A DNA stretch of 61,818 bases, taken from the NCBI GenBank assembly GCA_025057315.1, contig JANWXW010000097.1, positions 1 to 61,818 on the forward strand, read 5' to 3'. The notes beneath the pieces are model-generated. The model saw nothing but the letters and a program-made list of their open reading frames with translations. It was not told where the DNA came from and did no database searches. This DNA comes from Myxococcota bacterium (GTDB taxonomy: Bacteria; Myxococcota_A; Polyangia; Palsa-1104; JAEUJZ01). Below are positions 41,369-51,800 of this stretch, in pieces. A program made the translations under genes and the position numbers. The first letter of the stretch is position 1; each line of letters starts with the position of its first letter.

Positions 41369-43690
41369 ATGCAGCACGCTCTCTCGCAGCCGCCGCCGGG
41401 CACAGCCCCCCCCTCGGGGCCCGTGGAGCCCAGAAGCGCTCTGGACGACGAGCCAGACACGGAGCGCACGCAGCTGCCGTCTCGGCTGGAGGTGCTGCGA
41501 CATCATGCGCGGGCTCTGATGGGCCTGTTCGCCCCGACGCTGGCCGTGGTGGCAATGTACGTGGCCCTGTTTGCTCTGGACCTCAGCTCGGGCATCGATA
41601 TGGCGGTGTTTGGCGTTCGCGATGCGGCCGCCACCGAGCGCATCCTGGCTCGCTATGGGGGGCTCATCCGTCGGGAGCAGCTGCGCATCCTGGCGGCCTA
41701 TCTTGTGCTTGGGGTCGCCGTAGGTATCTGTGCCAACCTGGTGACCCTGCTGTGGGAACGCACAGGTACCTGGCCCCCGCGCCGCCCTCAGGCCTGGCAC
41801 CCGGATGCCGATACAGGGCGGCGGGACTTGCTGCTGCGCTGGTCCATCGGGCGGCGGGTATGCATGGCCCTGGGTCTGGCGCTCGGCTTCCATCTGTGGC
41901 AGCTCGCTCACGCGGTGGCCCGCTTTCCGCAGCTCTTCACCGAGGTACTCCATGACCGTGGCGGGTTCCGCCGGCGCCTCATGGTGCTTATCACCCATGT
42001 CATCCCGCCATCGCTGGTGGACGGCCTCGCTATTGGGGGGCTGCTGGGACTGCTGGTGGCGCCGCTGCTCAGCCCGGCTGGACGGCGCCTCCTGCTATGG
42101 CTACGTGGCAATGAGGGGCGCTGGCTCAGGCGAGCTGGAATTGCCGTGCTGGCAGTGGGCGCAGGGGCTTGGGGTTTGCTGCTCCGCTCGACGGGCACCC
42201 GGGGTGCCGCCCCCCAGCGACCTCAGGAACGCCCTTCGGTCCTGCTGATCGCCGTAGACAGCCTACGGGCAGACCGCGTTGGACCGTGGGCACGACACAT
42301 CGCGCCCAACATCGCCGCTCTGGCCAGCCGCAGCGTCCGCTTCGAGGCTGCCTTCGTCACGGTGCCGCGGACCTTTCCGTCGTTTGTGACCCTGCTGACG
42401 GGCCGCTATCCGCATCACCACGGCATCCGCACCATGTTTCCCTCGGCGGCCGAGCGGGCCGCTGTCGGGCCGGCTCTGCCAGGGCTGTTGCGCCAGATCG
42501 GCTACCAGACGGCGGTGCTGTCGGACTTCTGCGGCGAGATCTTCTCCCGCATCGACCTTGGCTACGAGCAGGTGCGGGTGCCCCAGTTCGACGTCAAGAC
42601 CATCGTCCGGCAGCGCAGCCTCATGGTCCATCCGAACTTGCTTCCCTATCTTATTAAAGGTTCTTTGGGGCGCGCCTACTTCCCGGCGCTGGAGTCGCTG
42701 GCCGAACTGTCGGACCCCGACCTGCTGGCAGACCGGGCGATTGCGATGCTGGACCGCCTGGGGCGTGCCAGCAAACCCTTCTTCTTGACGGTCTTCTTCT
42801 CCTCGGCGCACTTCCCGTATGCGGCTCCTGCTCCCTACTTCCGTCGCTTCACCGACCCAAACTACGAGGGTCCGTTCCGCTACCACAAGCCGCCCTGGGC
42901 TGATCCCACGACACCGGCCGACATCCAGCAGGTGCGCGCGCTGTACAACGGCGCCGTCAGCGCCACCGACGCAGCGGTCGGGCGTGTGCTGCGTGCCTTG
43001 GAGGAGCGAGGTCTGGACCGCGACACCATCGTGGTCTTGCTGGCCGACCACGGCGAGAACCTCTACGACGAGCCAGGCCGCGGCATGGGGCACGGCGATC
43101 ACCTGGAAGGCGCCCATTCGCAGCAGATCCCGCTGCTCATCTACGACCCGCGGCGGCGCTTTCCGCCTCATGGAGTGCCGGGGGTGGTGCGAGACGTGGA
43201 TCTAGCACCGACGCTGCTGGCCCTTGTGGATGGACCGGAGGCACCGGTGCCAATGGATGGGGTGAACCTGCTGCCGCTGCTTCGCGGTGAGCGTTCGTCT
43301 CTGGACCTGGTGGCGTTTAGCGAAACCGAGCTGTGGTTCACGCCGCGCGGGCCTGGGTTCGATGAGGACAACCGCCTCCCCTACCCCGGCATCACCGCCA
43401 CCACCGATGTGGACCCGAGCGACGACATCTTCCTGGCCGACCGCTGGCGCAACCTGGTCACGGTGGCCAAGCACCGCGCGCTCCGCACGGAGAGATGGAA
43501 GCTGATCTACCGCCCGACGCGCTCGGGCGTGCACTGGAGCCTGTTTGACCTGCGCAACGATCCGCGCGAGACGCGTGACGTGGCGGCGCGCTACCCCGAG
43601 GAACTGGCGCGCCTGCAGGCCGAGCTGCTGCGCTTTCTGGCTGCCGACCCCCATGCCGTTGTGGAGAGCGGCTACGTGATTCCCCAATGA
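41369..43690 (+). CDS. Membrane sulfatase-fold (alkaline phosphatase superfamily) enzyme 1
   Basis: The 773-residue product has about five membrane helices in the first 270 residues (LFAPTLAVVAMYVALFALDL, ILAAYLVLGVAVGICANLVT, AIGGLLGLLVAPLLSPAG among them) and then a periplasmic sulfatase-fold domain. Metal ligands are in VLLIAVDSLRADR and VVLLADHGENLYDE. The nucleophile position, normally a Cys or Ser modified to formylglycine in C/S-x-P-x-R sulfatases, is Thr335 in RTFPSFVTLLTGRY. A Thr nucleophile is the pattern of lipoteichoic-acid-synthase-type and phosphoethanolamine-transferase-type enzymes, so a phosphotransferase role is as likely as sulfate hydrolysis. Start at the ATG; no SD. Confidence 0.85.
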   Translation: MQHALSQPPPGTAPPSGPVEPRSALDDEPDTERTQLPSRLEVLRHHARALMGLFAPTLAVVAMYVALFALDLSSGIDMAVFGVRDAAATERILARYGGLIRREQLRILAAYLVLGVAVGICANLVTLLWERTGTWPPRRPQAWHPDADTGRRDLLLRWSIGRRVCMALGLALGFHLWQLAHAVARFPQLFTEVLHDRGGFRRRLMVLITHVIPPSLVDGLAIGGLLGLLVAPLLSPAGRRLLLWLRGNEGRWLRRAGIAVLAVGAGAWGLLLRSTGTRGAAPQRPQERPSVLLIAVDSLRADRVGPWARHIAPNIAALASRSVRFEAAFVTVPRTFPSFVTLLTGRYPHHHGIRTMFPSAAERAAVGPALPGLLRQIGYQTAVLSDFCGEIFSRIDLGYEQVRVPQFDVKTIVRQRSLMVHPNLLPYLIKGSLGRAYFPALESLAELSDPDLLADRAIAMLDRLGRASKPFFLTVFFSSAHFPYAAPAPYFRRFTDPNYEGPFRYHKPPWADPTTPADIQQVRALYNGAVSATDAAVGRVLRALEERGLDRDTIVVLLADHGENLYDEPGRGMGHGDHLEGAHSQQIPLLIYDPRRRFPPHGVPGVVRDVDLAPTLLALVDGPEAPVPMDGVNLLPLLRGERSSLDLVAFSETELWFTPRGPGFDEDNRLPYPGITATTDVDPSDDIFLADRWRNLVTVAKHRALRTERWKLIYRPTRSGVHWSLFDLRNDPRETRDVAARYPEELARLQAELLRFLAADPHAVVESGYVIPQ

Positions 43691-43795
43691 TAGCAGCCGG
43701 AGCAAGAGCGAGGCGTCAGTGCAATGGGTGCATCAGTCGGTGCAATGGATAGCAGAATCGAGAAAATGTAGGATAATGGTTTAAGTTCCGGCCCG

Positions 43796-46366
43796 ATGCC
43801 TCTCGTTCACTCGACGCCTTCGTTGACACCACAGCTGCTGTGGCTCCTGCTGGTCTGCCTGTGCATCCCATCCGGCTGCGGTCGTGGCGATGCCGCGCCG
43901 ACGGCCATGCGCTTGCCCGCCTCGGTGGCCCAGGGGCCTGCTGAGCCAGTGGGTCGTCTGCCGGGCGATCGCCTGGCCTATCGCTTCGTCGATCATGCCG
44001 GCGAGGCTCGGCTGGAATTGGGCGGTACCAGCTTGTCTGCCTCTTGGGCCGCCTTCCGCTACCCGTACAAACTCCCCAGCCCATACAGCGGTCTGCGTGG
44101 CGAGAGCGCGCTGCGCGCCGTCGAGGTTGCGCTGGCCGATGCGGATGTCGCCGGCTTTGGCCTTAGCGTCCCCAGCAAACCGACGGTGCCAGTGCGCATG
44201 CCCCGCTTCGACCCCGTCTGGAACCGCTACCGGGCCGTCTACCAGTCGCGCAGCTCGCTGTTCGCCCCTGCGCCCAGCCGCTATCGCTTCTCGGTGCGCC
44301 TGCCGACCCGCGGCGTGCTTACCATGGCCGTTGCGGCCGTGCCCATCCCTGGTGCACCAGGCACGGTGCCCATCGAGTTCTCCGTCCAGGTGGACGGCCG
44401 GCAGGTCTATCAGCGGGTCGTTGGTCCGGATGGGAGCGCAGGGCGATGGCACGAGGCAGAGGTGGACCTGGGGACGCTGAGCGCGCCGCGCACGGCTGAG
44501 GTGAGCTTTATCACCCGGCCGCTGGGAGCTGGCCCTCCGGTCGGCGTTGCGGTGTGGGGCAACCCGCTGCTGTGGGCTCGGGACAGCGGGACGCCAGGGC
44601 CCAACTTTCTCTTTGTGGTCATCGACACGCTGCGCGCCGACGCGCTGGCGGCCATGCCCTACCTGTCGGCGTATGCCCACCGTGGCGTGCGCTTCTCCCA
44701 GGCGATCACGGCTGCCACCTGGACCCGCCCTTCGATTTTGTCCATGCTCGGTGGCGACATGCCCACGCGCATCGGTCAAGGCGCCGAGGCGCTCATCCCC
44801 CCAGACGCCGAGCGCCGGCGCTTTTATGCGCTCGGGCCCACCCTGCTCCCGCGCATCCTGCGCTCTGCCGGCTGGCGCACAACAGCCATTGGAAACAACT
44901 TCTTTCTCCTGGGCTACCCCCAGATCGGCCTGGATCTGGGGTTCGAGGAGGTGGCTGACGTGCGCCACCCGGTGCTGGACAGCCCCGCAATCACGCGAGC
45001 TGCCCTCGATTTCCTACGCCGCAACAGCCGGCGTCCCTTCTTCCTGCACCTGCACTATGATGCGCCGCACTGGCCCTACACCCCGCCGCCGGCCTACCTG
45101 CAGCGGATCCCAGCGTCGCTGACGCAGAAGCTGAGCGGGCGGCCCGGCCGGCCACCCGATCCGCTGGCGCGGGCCTACCTGGCCGAGGCTGCCTATGCCG
45201 ACGACCAGCTGCGCCCCGTACTGGAGGAGCTGGACCGCCTTGGCCTCAGCGAACGCACGGTCGTGGTCGTCGTCGGGGACCATGGCGAGGTGTTCGATCC
45301 AGCGCACAGCCACTTTGTGGTCGCGCTGGGACTACCGACGATGTACCACCATGGCTGGGCAGCCTATGATGAGTTGCTGCGGGTGCCCCTGATTATCAGC
45401 ATGCCGGGCCGCCTGCCGCAGGGCCGGGAGGTGAGCGACCAGGTCCGCCTGCCGGACATCGCCCCCACGGTTCTGGACCTGCTTGGGCTGCCGGTGGATG
45501 CCCTGCCGGGTGGCCGGTCCCAGCGAGGTCGCAGCCTCGTCCCGCTGGCTCTGGGCCAGCGGGAGGCGGAGGAGCGCGTCGCCTTCGTCGAGGGCCAGAA
45601 CGTCAAGGCGGTGCGCGCCGGAGGCTTTGCCTACTTGCGACGGCCCGATGGCCGGCTCCAGCGCGCCGAGGGAGACAGAGGGGCCGGGCCGATCGTCTCG
45701 GTGACGGAGGAGCTGTACGATCTGCGCAACGATCCCCTGCAGCACGTCAACCTGGCGACCTCGGCAGACCCGGTGATTCAGGAACAGCTGCAGCGCATGC
45801 GCGCGCTGTTTGAGCGCGAGCTGCCCCGCCCCCCGAGCCGGCAGCTGCCGGTGCTGCACCTGCGTGTAGCCAGGCATGGCAACCAGGTACATCGCGTGAC
45901 CGGGACCCTCACCACCGCCGGCGCCAACCTGGCGGTGCGTTCGATCTCGGGGGGTGAGCTGCGTCCAGATGCGCCCAACCGGGTGCTGCTGGAACTGGAG
46001 AGCGGGGGGGCGGTGGACTTGCAGCTCGATCCCGAGGCCCGCATCGAGCTGCAGCTGGCCATCGATGGCACGCCCCTGCCTCCGGAGCGCCTCCTCATTG
46101 GGCCCTACGCGTTGCCCCTGCTGGCAGGCCGTCCCAGGGAGGGCCAGCGCCATGTCGCCGTGATCGACGGCGCGCTGCTGAGCCGGCTCGATGCTCAGCA
46201 CCCACCTGTGCTGGGCGACCGCGGGGAGGTGCTGCTCTGGCGCGACGAGGGCGCAGCCACGCCTCTGGCCGCGACAGCCCAGGAGGGACGCCCGGGCGGC
46301 GACGAGAGCGAGATTGCGACCATGATGCGCAGCTGGGGCTACGCGCAACCAGAAAAAAAGAAATAA
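43796..46366 (+). CDS. Sulfatase-fold lipoprotein 2
   Basis: The 856-residue product starts with a lipoprotein signal (LLWLLLVCLCIPSGC, lipobox IPSGC). A ~230-residue beta-rich region follows, then the alkaline phosphatase/sulfatase domain (FLFVVIDTLRADALAAMPYL at about 275; VVVVVGDHGEVFDPAHSHF at about 490), and a C-terminal ~190-residue beta region. The nucleophile position is Thr310 in TWTRPSILSML, again Thr and not Cys/Ser. It lies 105 bases after the first sulfatase-fold gene and shares its domain order; the two probably act on related envelope substrates. The last residues (PEKKK) are basic. Start at the ATG without SD. Confidence 0.85.
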   Translation: MPLVHSTPSLTPQLLWLLLVCLCIPSGCGRGDAAPTAMRLPASVAQGPAEPVGRLPGDRLAYRFVDHAGEARLELGGTSLSASWAAFRYPYKLPSPYSGLRGESALRAVEVALADADVAGFGLSVPSKPTVPVRMPRFDPVWNRYRAVYQSRSSLFAPAPSRYRFSVRLPTRGVLTMAVAAVPIPGAPGTVPIEFSVQVDGRQVYQRVVGPDGSAGRWHEAEVDLGTLSAPRTAEVSFITRPLGAGPPVGVAVWGNPLLWARDSGTPGPNFLFVVIDTLRADALAAMPYLSAYAHRGVRFSQAITAATWTRPSILSMLGGDMPTRIGQGAEALIPPDAERRRFYALGPTLLPRILRSAGWRTTAIGNNFFLLGYPQIGLDLGFEEVADVRHPVLDSPAITRAALDFLRRNSRRPFFLHLHYDAPHWPYTPPPAYLQRIPASLTQKLSGRPGRPPDPLARAYLAEAAYADDQLRPVLEELDRLGLSERTVVVVVGDHGEVFDPAHSHFVVALGLPTMYHHGWAAYDELLRVPLIISMPGRLPQGREVSDQVRLPDIAPTVLDLLGLPVDALPGGRSQRGRSLVPLALGQREAEERVAFVEGQNVKAVRAGGFAYLRRPDGRLQRAEGDRGAGPIVSVTEELYDLRNDPLQHVNLATSADPVIQEQLQRMRALFERELPRPPSRQLPVLHLRVARHGNQVHRVTGTLTTAGANLAVRSISGGELRPDAPNRVLLELESGGAVDLQLDPEARIELQLAIDGTPLPPERLLIGPYALPLLAGRPREGQRHVAVIDGALLSRLDAQHPPVLGDRGEVLLWRDEGAATPLAATAQEGRPGGDESEIATMMRSWGYAQPEKKK

Positions 46367-46381
46367 ATTCAAAGAATTATA

Positions 46382-47593
46382 CTACAACTGGCGAGCCTGG
46401 GGCGGCGCTCCGTACACTCCCTGAGGAATCAGATATCCCCCTGGCCCCACCCGGTAGCGATGGCCGCGCCAGCAGATGTGGCGGCTCCACAGCGAGCGCA
46501 CTAGCGCCGCCCACAGGAGCAGCTCGGCCCGCAGCACCTCCAGGGCAGCCCACAGCGGGCCCCGCGGGGGCGGGCGCTCCAGCAGCCGCGCCAGCCAGGC
46601 GGCCAGCACCGCGCGCAGCCCCCATAGCCCCACGGCCATCGCCGCATGCAGGGGGTTGTGTACCAGAGCTGCCAGCGCCAGGTGCAGCGGTGTCGCCGCC
46701 AGCAGAAGCGGGTAGCCCAGCAGCAGCCACGGCCGCTGGGCACGCACAACCATCAGCCAGCGTCCCGCCCGCTCGATGACCTCCCGAGCACTGCGACCCG
46801 CGTCCATGCAGCGGGCCGGACCGGCACTTAGCGCGATGCCATGGCCGGCGCGGGCCAGACGACGCGCCAGCTCGTGGTCCTCGCCCAGCACGTGGCGCAG
46901 ATCCTCTAGGCCCCCTGCCCGCTCCATGGCCTCACGGCGGTAGGCGTACAGAGCCCCGGCCAGGCTGGGCACGCCCCCCAGCGCACGGCTGACCGCATAC
47001 AAGGCTAAGAAGCTCTGCTGCGAGCCCCCCACCAGCGCGGCCGAGGCTCGGTCCCAGATCGTCATCGGTTGGACCTCCTGCGGCGGAGCAAAGGCGGCGC
47101 CGGAGGTCGGATCAGCCAGCAGGGCTGCCACCAGCCGCATGAGATCGTCTCCCTCCAGCCGGACATCGCTGTCAGCGTTGACGATGATCTCTTCCGTCGC
47201 CCCGGCCGTGCCGCAGAGGAGCTGGGCCACCTTGCGGTTGCCCCCAGCTGGGATCCGCGTGCAAACGACCTCGATGGAAGGCGCCGCCGGCAGCCGGGCT
47301 GCCTCATCAGCGGCCTTCAGGGACGCAACCCACGCCGGGTCGTCCTCCGACGGCACCAGCACCCGCACACGCCGCGGGCCGGGATAGGTGGCGGTGGCCG
47401 AAGAGAGGATGTTTTCTGTGAGCAAACCATCGTCAGCGCCCTCGCACGGGCGCACAAGGAGCAGGGACGGCCAGCGCTCTGGCACAGGGGGTGGCTGACG
47501 CCGCAGCAGCGCTAGCGACAACAGCGTGACCAAGGTCAGGCCCGCGGCAGTTCCGCAGGCAACCTGCAGAGCGAGGATGGCCCAGGTGCTCAC
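46382..47593 (-). CDS. Membrane glycosyltransferase (GT2/GT21-like)
   Basis: This is a predicted inverting glycosyltransferase of the ceramide-glucosyltransferase-like type. The 403-residue product has an N-terminal membrane helix (TLVTLLSLALL), the GT-A domain with metal-binding IIVNADSDVRLEGDD and the acidic motif LGEDHELARRLA, an RAGRW motif matching (Q/R)xxRW, and C-terminal membrane segments (LLLGYPLLLAATPLHLALAA, AVGLWGLRAVLAAWLARLLE). The start codon overlaps the end of the CrtC-like gene, so the pair is likely coupled. Since the partner resembles a carotenoid hydratase, the acceptor may be a hydroxylated carotenoid, but a hopanoid or lipid acceptor is possible. Confidence 0.85.
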   Translation of the reverse strand: MSTWAILALQVACGTAAGLTLVTLLSLALLRRQPPPVPERWPSLLLVRPCEGADDGLLTENILSSATATYPGPRRVRVLVPSEDDPAWVASLKAADEAARLPAAPSIEVVCTRIPAGGNRKVAQLLCGTAGATEEIIVNADSDVRLEGDDLMRLVAALLADPTSGAAFAPPQEVQPMTIWDRASAALVGGSQQSFLALYAVSRALGGVPSLAGALYAYRREAMERAGGLEDLRHVLGEDHELARRLARAGHGIALSAGPARCMDAGRSAREVIERAGRWLMVVRAQRPWLLLGYPLLLAATPLHLALAALVHNPLHAAMAVGLWGLRAVLAAWLARLLERPPPRGPLWAALEVLRAELLLWAALVRSLWSRHICWRGHRYRVGPGGYLIPQGVYGAPPQARQL

Positions 47594-48723
47594 GTCTCGT
47601 TCCGCACCTGCCGCGTGCGGTAACGCAGCAGGAATTGAATAGCTGGTCGGCGGAAGCGGTCCAGGTCCAGGTATTCCCCGATCCCCTCGTACCGGGTTGC
47701 CGTGCCTGCCTTGTGGAGGAGGTTAGCACGGTAGCGAGCGTAAAAGGGCGCATCCAGCAGCACCCCCGGCTGGCGCATGCAGGTCCATTCGCCGACGCAA
47801 AAACCCGCTGGTACGCGCAGCCAGTGCCCACCAGGGGGCGGCGGCCCAAGTGGGCCTTGTCCGTGGGTGCCTGGTCCATCGAGGCTAGCATACGCAAGCA
47901 CGGTGCCGTCCTCTTGTAGCACCAAGCCCCGGCCGCCGCCCGCCCGCCAGCGCACCGCGTACAGCACGACACCGACGTCCCCCTCGGGCGAGGTGCCATG
48001 TGCCCACGACCAAGTACGGAAGCAGTCCTCTAGTCTGCCCGCCCCATGGTTGTGGTCGTGGTAGCCCGGTCCGCAAAACCGATAGACTCGCCCGGCGAGA
48101 TCGATCTCCACCTGGGCCCGTCCGGCCGGCACCCGTGGCTCCCAGCTGTGGGGTGGCTCCCCCGGAGGCGACAACAGCTGCGTGGGCCCCGGCGGCAACG
48201 AGGGGCGGAGCAGGGCGCGGAGCCGCAGGGGCACGCCGGCCCGGCCAAAGAAGCGCGTGGTCCGCTCCGCGAGATCGACCGCAACAGCCCCGTCTTGCCG
48301 CACGCGGAGACAGCTGGCCGAAACGGCCAGCCCGCCGGGCAAGGGCCGCAGCGACGTGGGCGAGTGTTCGTTCATGACCCAAGCCAGAGGCCGCACCCGA
48401 TCGCGCTCCAGCGCCAGGAAGCTGACGTGCACGGCCGGATGAAGCAAACCCGGCTCGCGGCAGCCGTGGCGCAAACGGCGAGCGTAGCGAGGCGAAAAGA
48501 CTGCGCCAGCAAACAGAATCGCGGTCAAGGCATACTGGCCATCACATACATCTAGGTACCACCAGGCATATCCCCCTGGTTCGGCGGCGCTCCTCCAGGC
48601 GGCCTGCTCATCTGCAGGCACCTGGGGGGGCGGCAGGGGGGGCGGCGCATCCGCCCCCTCCTCCGGCCAGGATGCCCGGGGACAAGATTCACCAGCCCGA
48701 CCAAGAAATTTCTGCGACCGCAC
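47590..48723 (-). CDS. CrtC-like carotenoid 1,2-hydratase family protein
   Basis: The 377-residue product resembles hydroxyneurosporene synthase (CrtC), which adds water to the end double bond of acyclic carotenes. Family blocks are GYAWWYLDVCD (about 50-60), TAILFAGAVFSPRYARR and GPGYHDHNHGAGRLEDCF (about 218-235, close to the CrtC GYHDHNWG block), followed by WSWAHG. The start is GTG; the first ~45 residues are Pro-rich and not conserved. Carotenoid 1'-hydroxylation followed by glycosylation is a known route in myxobacteria and phototrophs, and a glycosyltransferase gene overlaps the 3' end. No other crt genes are in the window. Confidence 0.75.
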   Translation of the reverse strand: MRSQKFLGRAGESCPRASWPEEGADAPPPLPPPQVPADEQAAWRSAAEPGGYAWWYLDVCDGQYALTAILFAGAVFSPRYARRLRHGCREPGLLHPAVHVSFLALERDRVRPLAWVMNEHSPTSLRPLPGGLAVSASCLRVRQDGAVAVDLAERTTRFFGRAGVPLRLRALLRPSLPPGPTQLLSPPGEPPHSWEPRVPAGRAQVEIDLAGRVYRFCGPGYHDHNHGAGRLEDCFRTWSWAHGTSPEGDVGVVLYAVRWRAGGGRGLVLQEDGTVLAYASLDGPGTHGQGPLGPPPPGGHWLRVPAGFCVGEWTCMRQPGVLLDAPFYARYRANLLHKAGTATRYEGIGEYLDLDRFRRPAIQFLLRYRTRQVRNET

Positions 48724-48745
48724 GGTGCACGCTGGCCTTCTGGTC

Positions 48746-48751
48746 TATAAT
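48746..48751 (+). promoter_or_regulatory. Consensus -10 box (TATAAT) upstream of the Ctp gene
   Basis: TATAAT lies 93 bases before the protease ATG at 48844 in an otherwise GC-rich region. No good -35 is visible at 16-18 bases upstream. Confidence 0.4.
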
Positions 48752-48843
48752 TTGTTGCCGAAGATGGCAATGGCATGGACCTCCTAGACCCTCCGCGACA
48801 TTCGTCCGCGGGCGCCACCCCGGACGCGGCATCGGAGCCTTTC

Positions 48844-51800
48844 ATGAAGCGGTACCTGAAGTTTATCATTGTCGGCGTCGCCGGGGCCCTGGCACTGGCC
48901 CTTACCGTGTCTAGGCGCGGCCCGTCGATGATGGTGGGCCTGGGCAAGACGACGGGAGCGGCCAGCGCCGAGCGCCGTCCCTATGAGCTGAGCGCCCTGC
49001 GCGTGTTCAACGGCACGCTGATGCGCATCACCGACGCCTACGTGGACCCCACGCGCGTCGATCCAAAGCAGATGCTGCTGGCCGCGCTGGACTCGGTGCA
49101 GCGGCAGGTCGCCGAGGTGATGGTGGAGCCCTATCCGGAGAAAAACCGGGTCGTGGTTCGCGTGGACACGGCGGCTCGCGAGTTTTCCATTGCCGAGGTC
49201 GACTCGCCCTGGTCGCTGTCGACCAAGATGAGCGAGATTTTCCGCTTCGTGTCACAAAACTTGGCGCCCGGCATGGAGCCCGACACGGTGCGCAACATCG
49301 AATACTCCGCCATCAACGGCATGCTATCGACGCTGGACCCGCACTCGGTGCTGCTCGACCCGCAGATGTACACCGAGATGAAGATGTCCACCCGCGGCAG
49401 CTTCGGGGGGCTCGGCATCGTCATCGGCATCCGCAAGGGGCAGCTCACCGTCATCCGGCCGATGAAGGGCACGCCCGCGTGGGAGGCGGGGGTGCGCAAG
49501 GGCGACCAGATCATCCGCATCGAGAAAGAATCGACGGTCAACATGGCGCTCCAGGACGCTGTCAACCGGCTGCGCGGAGAGCCGGGCACCCGCGTCGAGG
49601 TATGGACCGAGCGGCCGAGCGACAAGTCCACGCGCCACCTGGTGCTCACCCGGGCCGAGATCCAGGTCAAGAGCATCGAGCCACACCTGCTCAAGACCAG
49701 CAACGGCTCCATCGGGTACCTGAAGCTGGCCCAGTTTAACCAAAAGAGCGACGAGGATCTGCGACAAGCGCTGGAGGATCTAAACCGCAAGGGCATTCGC
49801 GGCCTCATCCTCGACCTGCGCAACAACCCCGGCGGGCTGCTTGACAAAGCGATCAAGGTCGCCGACGAGTTCCTGGAGTCGGGCACCATCGTGACAACCG
49901 TCGGCTATGCCAACAAGCAGCGGGAGGAGAAGCGGGCCACCAGCGCAGCGCAGCCTCGCCTACCGATGGCCGTACTGGTCAATGGCGCCTCGGCCTCTGC
50001 CTCGGAGATTGTTGCCGGCGCGCTCAAGAATCTGGACCGGGCCGTCATCATTGGCACACGCACCTTCGGCAAAGGATCGGTGCAGGTGCTCTATGACAAC
50101 GAGGACGGTTCGGCGCTCAAGCTTACCATTGCGCAGTATCTGACGCCGGGTGACCTGTCGATTCAGTCGGTGGGCATCACGCCCGACGTGGTGCTTGAGC
50201 CCATGACAGCGGACAAGGACCGCATCGCCCTGTTCCGCAGCTACAAGGGCCTGCGCGAGCAGGACCTGGAGGCCCACCTAACCTCACAGAATGCCCGTGG
50301 TGGAGACCGCCCCATCGAGACGCTGCGCTACTTGTGGAGCGATCCGCGACGCCGGCCACCGCGGCCCCAGGTGTCGCCTCTGCTCGATGGAGACGGCAAG
50401 CGAAGCGGGGAGCCAGAGGAGGAGGAAGAGCTAGAGGACGAGGCGAATGCGGACGATCCCGACAACTTCGTCGAAGATTATGAGATCCAGTTCGCGCGCG
50501 ACCTGCTGCTGTCCGCGCGGGGCTGGCGGCGCCACGAGGTGCTGGCCTCCGGGCGGGAGTTCTTCCAGCGCCGCCAGGCGGAGGAGAGAAACCGCATGGT
50601 GGAGGCGCTGCGCAAGCTCGGCGTGGACTGGACGCCGGTGGGGCCACAGCCGTCCAGAGCCAACCTCGTCGCCGAGCTTACCACCGACAAACCAGGGCAC
50701 CTGGCCCGAGCCGGCGAGACGCTGACCTTCAAGGCCACGGTGACCAACAAGGGCCCCGTGCCAGCGGGTCAGACCTGGGCCAAGCTCAAGAGCGACAACT
50801 GGCTCTTTGACGAACGCGAGTTCATCTTCGGCAAGCTGGCTCCGGGCGAGAGCCGAAGCTGGGTGGTGCCGGTGAAGATTCCACGTGACTCGCTGTCGCG
50901 GCTCGACATCGTGCGCGCGGAGTTCGCTGAGGAGAACGGCGCCGTGCCGCCCAGGCAGGAACTGCAGGTTCGGCTGGAAGGGTTGCCCCAGCCGCGCTTC
51001 GCCTACAGCTACCAGCTTATCGACGACCTGAACGGCAACGGAGACGGGCTCCTCCAGCGCGGCGAGAGCGTGCGGCTGCGTGTAAAGATCAAGAACATCG
51101 GCGTCGGCAAGGCGCTGGAGGCCATGGCCACCCTGCGCAATCTGAGCGAGGAGGGCGTCTTCGTCAACAAGGGGCGCTTCGAGCTGGCCTCCATCGCGCC
51201 CGGGGAGCAGAAGAGCGTGGACTTCACCTTTGATGTCCGCCCCGAGTACCAGCACCCGGCCGTGCGGGTCGAGCTGCAGGTCTACGATGCGGCGCTGCAC
51301 GATGGCGTGACCGACAAGCTAAGCTTCCCCATCTCCGACTCCAGCGTGGCCATCCGCGAGCTGGCGGGTGCCTTTACCCTGTCCACGGACGCGGATGTAC
51401 GCAGCGGCGCCGATGTTGCTGCGCCGGTCATCGCCCGCGTCTCCCGTGGCTCTCGCTTCAAGGCCACTGGTGTCACCGACGGCTTTGTCCGCGTCGAGCT
51501 GGAGCCAGGCCGGCCGGGTTTCCTGCCCCACCAGGTGGGCACCACCGGGCAGCAGCCAGTGACCACCGCGGGCAAGCTGGCACTTCGCTGGCAGGTGACC
51601 CCACCCCTCATCGAGATCCAGAACCCCCCGCTGGCGGTGGAAACGGGCAGCTTCCGTCTGTCGGCCATTGCGCGGGACACGGAACAGGTAGCCGATGCCT
51701 ACGTGCTGGTCACCAACCGGACGGCCAAGATCGAGCATCGCAAGGTGTTCTACCGGTCCAACCGGAAGAGCACCTCGCCCGGCGAGATGCGCATTGAGGC

